Source: Planctomycetota bacterium
GTDB taxonomy: Bacteria; Planctomycetota; Planctomycetia; Pirellulales; Pirellulaceae
Reading direction: 5' to 3'
Length of the DNA: 32,699 bases
Assembly (NCBI GenBank): GCA_029259935.1
Contig: JAJDEH010000451.1
Location: 1-32,699 of the forward strand
Numbering within the stretch: position 1 is the stretch's first letter; every line of letters starts with the position of its first letter. The notes under the pieces are model-generated. The model was given only the letters and a program-made list of their open reading frames with translations, had not been told where the DNA came from and searched no databases. This document shows positions 25,801-32,227 of the stretch, piece after piece. The position numbers and the translations under genes are program-made.

Positions 25801-27302
25801 GGAGTCTTCGATCGCGGCCAGAATACCACGCGCTGAGTTGCTTTTCGCCGTTGGTCGCCGGCGGCGGGCGCTACGTCAATCCCCGTGTCGACGGCCGGCT
25901 TCCTGACGCGTCCGTGCATGTCGGGTTCCACGATGCTAATGCTGAGCGACTGCCGCAAACCGGTCGGATATTCCACCTCCAACACGTGCGGCTTGCCGAC
26001 CTCGCCAATGCTGAGCGGATAGGCGTGCCAGCCGCCGGGGGCGAGTTCGACATACGATTCGCGATCGGCGTTGATGGTTCGGTATTTGCCGCCAATCAAC
26101 GGCTTGAGTTTCGTGGCGTCGCCTACCTGAAGCGCACCCGAAAACGGATCGACGCGGTTTCGATGCCGCTTGGCCTCGATAGCTTGCCGAGGATAAAACG
26201 ACTCGAGCAATTGCCAACCGCCGGCGGTTGGATCGGCCGCCGGCGAGCCGGCCGGCTCGGTCTCATTGCCGACAACGATAAGCTGCACTTTGCGTTGCAG
26301 CTTGCTGGGTGAACTGGCGACCGTGGCGGTTGTCCGTGTTTGATCGAACGAAACGACCACGTTATAAACGCCCTCTTGTTCGGGCAGTTTTATCGAGAAA
26401 GGCTTGAGTACCGACAATTCGCCCCGGCCGTCGGCGCGCGTCGATTGCTGATCACTCGTCAGCCGCGTCTTTGTGTTGGCGCTAAAGAGCTCGACGCGGC
26501 ATGTGTAATTGGTGTCGGGCCGTGTTGCAATACGGTGAGGTGTGACGGCGAATTCAAATAATTCTCCAGGGTCGAAGACCAAGGAGTCGCGGTCCATGGT
26601 CACGCGTAACCGATCTCCCGGAGCGCGGCGGACGATGAGCATGGTTTTCCGATCGTCGAGTACTCCATGCCATGCCTCGTCGGCCAGCTTGGTCAACGGA
26701 ATTTGAATTCTCTTTCGGGCGTCGGGCTCGTCCACGGGATGCAAGTCGATGGCCAGATCGGTCGCGGCTCCATGAACCAGCACGCTGAGGCTATCGTATC
26801 GCCGAGCGCGCGGCTGTTGGATGTGGGCAACGCCTTCGGCCAGATACATCGAACCGGCTTCATCGGCCGCCGGTCCAAGCGGTTGCAAATCGGAGAGGCT
26901 GCCGCCGGCCGCATGGATCCACCCTTGCCATTGCCGCTGGCTCCCTCCCCACTCGATCCACAGGCGCAACGTCTTAGGCGGATCCTGGGCCGTGGAATCG
27001 ACCGCGCCTGTTGCAGGCGCATCAGGCCGGGGGCGGCTGGCTACGAAGGGCCGCTGAAACTGCGTGTCGTCGAACGGCCTAAGCGGCGACAGGGGCGCGA
27101 GCGACGATCTACTTCGGTCTTCCAAAGGCCGTAGCGATCTTGGCTCGGCGCGGGTTGAGCGTGGTGCGATGCCGCCGGCCAGAATGGCCAACAGGATTGC
27201 CACGTGAATCGCCCGCAGCGTGAAGGCGTCCGGCGAACATCGAGGCGCCACAGGCGTCGCGAGGCGATATGGATTTCCAGTCATCATTACGGGACCAAAC
27301 AC
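22839..27302 (-). CDS. Very large exported protein, GHL10/TIM-barrel-like with CBM-like domain
   Basis: A 1487-residue protein not matched to a characterised enzyme. A hydrophobic segment near 32-46 (IHVAILLAILAGG) looks like an export signal. Residues about 110-380 are beta-rich. About 560-950 read like a glycosyl-hydrolase-like TIM barrel: repeated helix-strand blocks, LTFIPAVHFSAPLAELERL, DPRVRDAVRQVVQEIAQRYG then HPSFGGVALQMDPATY (about 710-745), resembling the GHL10 group. DPDFESG (about 1110) begins a jelly-roll carbohydrate-binding-like module to about 1260 (SGRHSLHLQRV, LWVDNVQCFDVWLDD). The last 150 residues are low-complexity and basic. Catalytic acids cannot be assigned. The start is uncertain: GTG 27302 or ATG 27287/27284. 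It probably works on a polysaccharide outside the cytoplasm. Confidence 0.9.
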   Translation of the reverse strand: MFGPVMMTGNPYRLATPVAPRCSPDAFTLRAIHVAILLAILAGGIAPRSTRAEPRSLRPLEDRSRSSLAPLSPLRPFDDTQFQRPFVASRPRPDAPATGAVDSTAQDPPKTLRLWIEWGGSQRQWQGWIHAAGGSLSDLQPLGPAADEAGSMYLAEGVAHIQQPRARRYDSLSVLVHGAATDLAIDLHPVDEPDARKRIQIPLTKLADEAWHGVLDDRKTMLIVRRAPGDRLRVTMDRDSLVFDPGELFEFAVTPHRIATRPDTNYTCRVELFSANTKTRLTSDQQSTRADGRGELSVLKPFSIKLPEQEGVYNVVVSFDQTRTTATVASSPSKLQRKVQLIVVGNETEPAGSPAADPTAGGWQLLESFYPRQAIEAKRHRNRVDPFSGALQVGDATKLKPLIGGKYRTINADRESYVELAPGGWHAYPLSIGEVGKPHVLEVEYPTGLRQSLSISIVEPDMHGRVRKPAVDTGIDVAPAAGDQRRKATQRVVFWPRSKTPMVLLANRSYRHNAAFGRIRTLAGPRRLPANGLAAARGQRRLSAYFDSPGFASRFGAVTSADPRTHRQLTDWQTFHDAAGRLIQHLQHAGRNGAMISVARDGGTIYPSAMMTSNPRFDSGILFSNGQDPVRKDVLEMILRMFDRAQLTFIPAVHFSAPLAELERLRRQGIEGIELANDLVNDSGIEEHAENGDAKQVPLYNPLDPRVRDAVRQVVQEIAQRYGHHPSFGGVALQMDPATYTQLPGEDWGTDPATLARFRQACEARAQRDRDSEQPDDTEDLWNAWRCATLAEWYESMSTGIASLKPGAKLYLAIADRGSTESPADLEGETPFIPGAPSWQPSPTTGLDLSRLRDKPHMVVLRTEQVQAADDSTVNHEIANTLNKDRQFVALSRGALFLHEARPLDLTAFNRVSPFGTDRGLLELSSRLSPVGADNRRRFIHGLAIMDANEIMDGGEQSLLGSDPALAQFVDLYRRLPRQQFETVVQRKGSGQPVVLRRLPVGDKTYIYAVNDSAWPVQVEIEFPPGAYAIESLTSRVLAPLVDGETRRSWHLELAPYDAAGATLAAGNVPVLDWRVGVEKRDLVKLGSQLEDLRQRIVARKGPSRPLIQDPDFESGVDTGGEAALETWRPTAEQEVTVQRDSNRPQSGRHSLHLQRVPGEDGSAGSFAGVRGNWFRPPTSGRLAVVASLRTSAPRQLSAARMVIEGRIAGDLVSVHREVGRGDDNDSSLLSEQWAPFVVTVKDLHLAQVEQLRIGFDLSGEGDLWVDNVQCFDVWLDDDEHEELLGAVNVALEEFQKGNFRNCQNFLDSHWGQALRLRMPLHGIRGHHLDAPVVARAEATEPPGASGGRRPDFHVPASKRMIYRLPVIAATEPTNSEVADVVDSPRKSDAAPIRTPLAETAVRERGEKGATVSEAVAPVVAPPAEGSTLESQKASLVERIKRGLRRATAGRTVRREDQAKPAAASRPSILDRFRSKPAADADETIQR

Positions 27303-27841
27303 AGGATTGAAGCAAAAAAGGGCCAGCTAGTGAGGCCACCCCAGACCTCACCATTTAGGCGAATCGGCCAGAGTCGCGGACAGGAATTAACCGATTTTCC
27401 CGTTTAATCCAATAAATCCGAATAATTCAGATAACCGATCGCCTCACTGAAATCGTTGCCCGAGCGTGCAAAACCCCCGTCTCTCGTAACCGGAAAAGTC
27501 GCCACCACGCGAGCCGTTCCATCCGGGCCGGATGTCGTTCGAGCCGCCATCTTCACTACAACTGGAATAACCGGAAGGTGAGCCGCGCGGGCGACTTAAT
27601 TTCCAGGGTCCGGAATGGCGAATTGAATCGTTTCTGTCGATTTTAGTCTTTGTAAAGATCACACCACCATCACTTCATGCCTGTCACTTCACGGTTGTCA
27701 TTCCAACCTGTGAATTCGATTCGGGAATCTCTGATTAGCATTCGCTAGCATTCCTGCCAGAGTTTCCGCGACCCTTCACGACTTCACCTCCACGTTCGGC
27801 GATCCCATCCACATCTCGCCCTGCCTCGCAAAGGAGCAACC
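27303..27841. other. Intergenic region between divergent genes
   Basis: About 540 bp with both promoters expected. GTGAGG and CCTCAC at about 27329-27351 form a short hairpin in the leader of the large minus-strand gene. The middle part (27440-27660) has an open minus-strand frame rich in Gly and Ser but without a start signal or similarity. Nothing else is recognised. Confidence 0.4.
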
Positions 27842-28291
27842 ATGTTGCCGCGCCCCCTACTCCGCGTCCTGCCGATCTTTCTGCTGGCATGTTTCACGCC
27901 GGCGCTTTGCAAAGCGGAAATTCGCCCAATTCATTTTTTGAAGACGAAGGTGCTGCGTTCCGTGTTGGGGAAGAAGGCTTCGGCTGCCTGCGACACCGTT
28001 CCCTGCGACACCGTTCCCTGCGAAACACTGCCCTGTGAAACACCACCCTGCGACACCAGTCATGCCCCTTGCGAGAAGCCGTGTGCGACCGCTTGCGACG
28101 AAGGCCGCGATTCTTGCGACGGCCACTGCCGGTTTGGCTGCGGATGCAAGAATTGTTACGGAGCCAAGTTTTGGCGGACGGTCATCTATCACGGCAATTT
28201 GGCGCACGACTTCGACGCGGCGATGTACAAAGCCATCGGCCGGCAGTTCGCCCCCTACGATATGCGCGTTCCGCCTCCCTACGTTCGTTGA
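27842..28291 (+). CDS. Small exported Cys-rich protein with CxxxP repeats
   Basis: A 149-residue protein with a signal peptide (MLPRPLLRVLPIFLLACF, cleavage near CKA-EI). The mature part has 13 cysteines within residues 50-105. It begins with five evenly spaced Cys in five-residue repeats (CDTVP twice, CETLP, CETPP, CDTSH), followed by CRFGCGCKNC. The repeats are also visible in DNA as 15-bp units, the first two identical. The C-terminal 45 residues are Cys-free and end in Pro/Tyr. AAGGAG lies 6 nt before the ATG. The family is not one I recognise. Cys-rich exported proteins are common in Planctomycetota, where disulfide-linked envelope layers have been proposed; a structural role or metal binding is inferred. 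The porin gene downstream also has a Cys-rich stretch. Confidence 0.88.
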   Translation: MLPRPLLRVLPIFLLACFTPALCKAEIRPIHFLKTKVLRSVLGKKASAACDTVPCDTVPCETLPCETPPCDTSHAPCEKPCATACDEGRDSCDGHCRFGCGCKNCYGAKFWRTVIYHGNLAHDFDAAMYKAIGRQFAPYDMRVPPPYVR

Positions 28292-28324
28292 GGATCCCGG
28301 ATCATTCACGCGTAGTTCGCAATA

Positions 28325-28806
28325 TGGGACTGGCTCCGAGCGAGTTCGCTTTTGGCAGCGGAATCGAAGGTGAAGTCTCGGTGCCTGTCCCATTTTGCGA
28401 ACGGCGCGTTGGGTGAGTCGTCTATGGCAGGACTGGCTCCTAACAAGTTTGCTCTTGGCAGCGGCATCGAAGGTGAAGTCTCAGTGCCTGTCCCAGTTTG
28501 CGAGCGGCATGTTGGGTGGGTCGTTGTTAATGGGACTGGCTCCGAGCGAGTTTGCCTTTGGCAGCGCAATTGAGGTGAAGTCTCGGTGCCTGTCCCATTA
28601 ACACCGGCACGGCCCATTAGGTGCGCCGACAATAATGGGACAGGCACCGAGTCGCTTCCACTCAAGCAGCAGCACAAGTCATAACTGCTCGGAGCCAAAC
28701 CCAATTTATGAACGGCCCATTAGGTGCGCCGTCAATAATGGGACAGGCACCGAGTCGCTTCCACTCAAGCAGCAGCACAAGTCATAACAGCTCGGAGCCA
28801 GTCCCA
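28325..28806. repeat. Array of five 68-bp elements with imperfect terminal inverted repeats
   Basis: Copies at 28325-28392, about 28427-28495 and 28531-28597 read forward; copies at 28636-28703 and 28739-28806 read in reverse. Each starts with TGGGACTGGCTCCGAG or a variant and ends with CTCGGTGCCTGTCCCA, which are 16-bp inverted repeats with two mismatches, so each can fold into a long hairpin. The 36-bp cores differ: one type in forward copies, another in reverse copies. Spacers of about 30 bp (TGnnAACGGC...GCCGTCA type) are also related. No transposase is present. Confidence 0.9.
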
Positions 28807-28932
28807 TTATTGACTCTCTTGATAAACCTTGAGGGTTAGGCAGAACCTTTGGCGTGTGACACGATTGTTGGATTTTCCGCTTCTATTAGTTCGAAGAAGT
28901 ATGCTGACCCGACGCGGCATTCGGCCGGTGCT

Positions 28933-28955
28933 TGACGGTGGGGGAGACCGTCAAT
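28933..28955 (+). promoter_or_regulatory. Hairpin in the porin leader
   Basis: TTGACGGT and ACCGTCAA form a perfect 8-bp stem around a GGGGGAG loop, about 130 nt before the porin start. There is no T-run, so it is not a simple terminator. Confidence 0.5.
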
Positions 28956-29013
28956 CACAGACGACAAACCTCGCCTCAGGCCGCGAGACATTTTCGCTTT
29001 TCAAGACAGGGTC

Positions 29014-29046
29014 GCCGCGATAGCAAACGATTCCGTTTGCGGCGGC
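29014..29046 (+). promoter_or_regulatory. Second hairpin in the porin leader
   Basis: The inner stem GCAAACG/CGTTTGC has a 4-nt loop (29023-29040), and the outer stem GCCGC/GCGGC is separated by a small bulge. It ends 26 nt before the Shine-Dalgarno sequence. Confidence 0.45.
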
Positions 29047-29085
29047 AAGAATTCGTTGCCTCACGGCAATTCAAGGAGAAACACA

Positions 29086-30552
29086 ATGAATGGGATGCTC
29101 GCATTGCGCACGTTGGCGGTGCTGATCGCGGTGACCGCGGCCAGCGGAACCACTTGGGCGCAAAGCCACGCTTACCAAATGTCGGACGATGCCTCCATTT
29201 CCGGTTCGATCTCGGATTCCTTGGATGCCCCGCGATTTGCCGTGGATGCCGTTGAGCCCGTGAGGTTCTCGGCCAATTCGGTCAACGATGATGACGATCC
29301 GCCCTCGTTGTCGGACGCTTACGAAGCGGGCCCGTCGGGCTGCGACATTGGCTCCTGTTGCGACGCCGGCTGCGATTCATGTGGAGTTTGCGACTACGGT
29401 TGCGTATCCAGTTGCATCGAACCCATGTTCGACCTGCATGTCTGGACTTCCCTTGGCTTCACGCATAACAACCGAGCCCCCGTCAACCCGCGAGCGGGCA
29501 ACGGCAATCAGCCCGTGCTGTTCAACTATCGTGATCGCAATCTTCAAATGCAACAAACCTACGCCTACTTGGAACGCAAGGTCGACACCAGCAGTTGCGA
29601 ACTGAACTTCGGCGGCCGCGTCGATGTACTGTACGGCGAAGACTACTTTTTCACCACGGCGGTCGGCCTGGAAACGCACCAGAACGGCACGCAAAAGTGG
29701 AACGGAAATTTGAACGGCAACGGCATTGGCAACACCAACCGCTATGGCTTGGCTCTGCCACAGGCGTACGCCGAAATAGGATACAACGACCTCAGCGTCA
29801 AGATTGGCCACTTCTATACCACGATCGGCCACGAAAGCGTGATGGCCGCCGAGAACTTTTTCTATTCTCATTCGTATTCGATGCTGTTCGGCGAACCCTT
29901 TACCCATACGGGAATTTTGGGCGAGTGGAACTGGGGCGACTTGACGCTGTTCGGTGGCGTCCACAACGGTTGGAACGTATGGTGGCGCGAGGCGGCCAGC
30001 GACATGCCGACCGGTATGCTGGCCGGATTCAATCTGGAAAGTGCCGAGGGTGACATCAAGCTGACGGCCATGGCCACGACCGGGCAAGATGTCGACAACC
30101 TGGTCGTGAGAAACGGCGTACCGCAAAGCTTTTCGCAACGCACCATGTACAGCGTGGTCGCCCAACTGCGGCTCACCTGCCGGATGAACTTGATTCTGCA
30201 GCATGACCTGGGAGTCCAGGAAAACGGCAACGGACCGGGCAGCAACGCGGTCTGGTATGGCGTCAACAGCTATCTGCTCTACGACCTGTGCGACGACCTG
30301 AAGGCGGGCCTGCGCTACGAATGGTACAACGACCAGAACGGTTTCACGCTGGCCCCGTCGCACTTTCACCAAGTCACGGCGGGCTTCAACTGGACGCCGC
30401 TCGATTTCCTCAGGATTCGCCCCGAAGCCCGTTTCGACTGGCAAGAATTTCATGGTGCCGCCGGACCGGTTCCGATTTTCGACAACACGGGCAACCCGAT
30501 GCCGCATTCATCGCAGTTCACCGCGGCCATCGATGCGATTATCGAATTTTAG
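29086..30552 (+). CDS. BBP2-type outer-membrane porin with Cys-rich N-terminal segment
   Basis: A 488-residue outer-membrane beta-barrel of the planctomycete BBP2 (OmpL-like, DUF1597) group. It has a signal peptide (MLALRTLAVLIAVTAASG, cleavage near TWA-QS), then an acidic linker, then an eight-Cys cluster at 86-110 (GCDIGSCCDAGCDSCG and on). The barrel begins near 115 with alternating hydrophobic strands: FDLHVWTSLGFTHNN, LPQAYAEIGYNDLSVKIGHFYT, FTHTGILGEWNWGDLTLFGGVHNGW, and it ends with Phe (AAIDAIIEF), typical of barrel insertion. It probably lets solutes across the outer membrane. AAGGAG 7 nt before ATG 29086 sets the start. A clear terminator follows. The Cys cluster is not needed for a barrel and recalls the Cys-rich protein upstream. 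Confidence 0.93.
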   Translation: MNGMLALRTLAVLIAVTAASGTTWAQSHAYQMSDDASISGSISDSLDAPRFAVDAVEPVRFSANSVNDDDDPPSLSDAYEAGPSGCDIGSCCDAGCDSCGVCDYGCVSSCIEPMFDLHVWTSLGFTHNNRAPVNPRAGNGNQPVLFNYRDRNLQMQQTYAYLERKVDTSSCELNFGGRVDVLYGEDYFFTTAVGLETHQNGTQKWNGNLNGNGIGNTNRYGLALPQAYAEIGYNDLSVKIGHFYTTIGHESVMAAENFFYSHSYSMLFGEPFTHTGILGEWNWGDLTLFGGVHNGWNVWWREAASDMPTGMLAGFNLESAEGDIKLTAMATTGQDVDNLVVRNGVPQSFSQRTMYSVVAQLRLTCRMNLILQHDLGVQENGNGPGSNAVWYGVNSYLLYDLCDDLKAGLRYEWYNDQNGFTLAPSHFHQVTAGFNWTPLDFLRIRPEARFDWQEFHGAAGPVPIFDNTGNPMPHSSQFTAAIDAIIEF

Positions 30553-30599
30553 AAAAAACCGCGATTCATGCCCGCCACCGAGCTGATCCCAGCCCGAAG

Positions 30600-30641
30600 A
30601 ACTCCTCGGCCGAGCCGCCTCGCTCGCCGAGGAGTTTTTTT
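30600..30641 (+). terminator. Rho-independent terminator after the porin
   Basis: AACTCCTCGGC and GCCGAGGAGTT form a perfect 11-bp stem around a 15-nt loop, followed by a run of T. It lies 47 bp after the porin stop. The only textbook intrinsic terminator in the window. Confidence 0.93.
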
Positions 30642-30689
30642 ATTGGGTCTGGTAGGGAACTTCGGGCATGAAAACCGGGCAACGGCAAA

Positions 30690-30760
30690 AGCATATAGCT
30701 GCGGCGTGAGCCGGCGGATAGTTCGTCGTGGAGAACCGAGCCGCGAAAGCGGCGACAGTG
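30690..30760. repeat. Planctomycete-type GAGCCGGCGG / GCCGCGAAAGCGGC tract
   Basis: CTGCGGCGTGAGCCGGCGG followed by a hairpin GCCGC-GAAA-GCGGC (30740-30753). The composition is like that of dispersed planctomycete intergenic repeats; only one copy is here, so calling it a repeat rests on general knowledge. Confidence 0.4.
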
Positions 30761-30772
30761 CATTCTGTGCGA

Positions 30773-31792
30773 CTAGCACCGGAATTCGCGAATCAAGGCG
30801 TCGCATGCCTTTGAAAGTTTGACGTTTTGAGATTCGCGACAGTCGACATAGTTGAGCATCTCCATGTATGTTGGCAATTCAGCGGATTCCCAATAAATCG
30901 GATAGATGACGTTCAGATCGTTTTTGCGACTGCGTGCCCACGCAATATTGAATTCCTCTTGGCACACCTTGGATTGAAGGTATGCGGGAGAGTAGACGGC
31001 AATCATTCGCGCGCACGAATCCAACGCATGAAATATATGCGATTGCCACGCCGAGCCCTTTTCAAGATTCTGGACATCGATAAAGAGTCGCAGGTCGTCT
31101 TGTTCAAGATGCTTTTGAATCGTATTCGCCGCATCGGCATTCATCCTCGAGTAACTGATGAAAACGTCGTATTCGTGGTCCGAGTCATCTGCAACTGGCG
31201 GTGAGTATTGTTCCTTTAGCTGAGCAAAGAGATGACTCGCTTCGCGGGCCGAGGCTTCAGAGTAAGTGAAGATTTTGAGCGATTCCAATGGAACACCAAT
31301 CTGCATCCAATGCACTGCCGCCTCTACCAAAGGCAGCAGCATTGCCGCGATTGAATACCCCTGGTCGCCGGCTGCAACGATTGGCATTGCGGCGGTACGA
31401 ATGGGTGGATCGCCACCAAGGAAGGGTGCCAACGCGCGAAAAATGTCGCCGACAATATCTGGGGCATTGCCTCGAACGTGCGGCTCAAAACAAAGGATGC
31501 GATCGAATCGAATGCCGCGATCAGTTGTTTGGATTTGATCCGACAGCCAGCATGAAAACGCTTGCCTCAAATCGACGGCTTTGTGGTGAGCCAAGTCGTT
31601 GACGGATATACCCTTGTTGAACAACGCTCCAATCAATGAGGTCTGAGTCGGGGTATAATCGTTGGGGAAGGCCGAGATAATTACCAGGTCAACTGCGTCA
31701 TCGGCCGGCAAGTCCGTCAAATCGCCTTGATGCAACTCGATGCGTCGAACTTGTCCGTTCGACTGCACTTCGATGAAGTCTAGAAGGGCCAT
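30773..31792 (-). CDS. Macro-like domain fused to TIR domain, candidate immune NADase
   Basis: A 339-residue two-domain protein. The C-terminal half (about 207-335) is a TIR domain: YDVFISYSR (208-216), LRLFIDVQNLEKGSAW (box-2/BB-loop region), and S274-xx-C277-xx-E280, the SxxCxxE motif with the catalytic Glu of NAD-cleaving TIRs. The N-terminal half (about 15-195) resembles a macro fold: ELHQGDLTDLPADDAVDLVI at the start, and AAMPIVAAGDQGYSIAAMLL then EAAVHWM near its end, like the ADP-ribose-loop region. A block LRQAFSCWLSDQI and FDRILCFEPHVRG lies between. It has no signal or membrane helix. TIR enzymes act in bacterial defence (for example Thoeris), where macro domains can sense their products. 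No partner defence gene is adjacent. No Shine-Dalgarno precedes ATG 31792. Confidence 0.9.
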   Translation of the reverse strand: MALLDFIEVQSNGQVRRIELHQGDLTDLPADDAVDLVIISAFPNDYTPTQTSLIGALFNKGISVNDLAHHKAVDLRQAFSCWLSDQIQTTDRGIRFDRILCFEPHVRGNAPDIVGDIFRALAPFLGGDPPIRTAAMPIVAAGDQGYSIAAMLLPLVEAAVHWMQIGVPLESLKIFTYSEASAREASHLFAQLKEQYSPPVADDSDHEYDVFISYSRMNADAANTIQKHLEQDDLRLFIDVQNLEKGSAWQSHIFHALDSCARMIAVYSPAYLQSKVCQEEFNIAWARSRKNDLNVIYPIYWESAELPTYMEMLNYVDCRESQNVKLSKACDALIREFRC

Positions 31793-32227
31793 GCGCGAGT
31801 CGATTCACTAAGTTGTTCGCCATCTAACGCCTGAAGATACTGGCGAGGCGACAGCGACGCGTCAATTCGGATTCCGCCCCAACCGCCGCTCCTAAATAGT
31901 AGCTATCTCCAGAACCATCCGCCCAAGGAGCCCCCATCTTACCGCATCGCGGATCTCCTCAGCAAGTCGATGCGGTCGACCGGGACTCATCGCGGTCCAC
32001 GGCTGTTTTTGCGCCCAAGAATATTTCTGTTGCCGAAGGGATGGACATCATAGGTCTTCGCCCCAACGGGCCCAACGGGGCAGCCACATACCATGTCGGA
32101 TCGTGATCGGCCGCTTGCGGAATCACGCAATTCTATTTGAGAAAACTCGCGTCCAGGGAATTAACATGGGAGGCTCGATACGCCACAATTGCGAGCACTA
32201 CTGAATTCATGATCAAGGAGCTACTCG
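31793..32227. other. Intergenic region between divergent TIR and permease genes
   Basis: About 435 bp. It has a GC-rich hairpin CGCCCCAACGGG and CCCAACGGGGCAG at about 32060-32084. AAGGAG at 32215-32220 is the permease ribosome-binding site. No gene is recognised in it. Confidence 0.5.

Larger units (their letters stand above)
28292..29085. other. Intergenic region with 68-bp element array and porin leader
   Basis: About 790 bp. From 28325 to 28806 lie five palindromic elements, listed separately. From 28807 to 29085 is the presumed leader of the porin gene with two good hairpins. The open frames here are repeat-derived. Confidence 0.6.

Noticed and set aside
27444..27662. Gly/Ser-rich 72-codon minus-strand frame upstream of the Cys-rich gene
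   Set aside because: No start signal or family resemblance; probably composition of non-coding DNA.
28292..28806. Possible CRISPR array from regularly spaced repeats
   Set aside because: Units are 68-bp palindromes that change orientation, spacers are themselves related to each other, and no cas gene is near.
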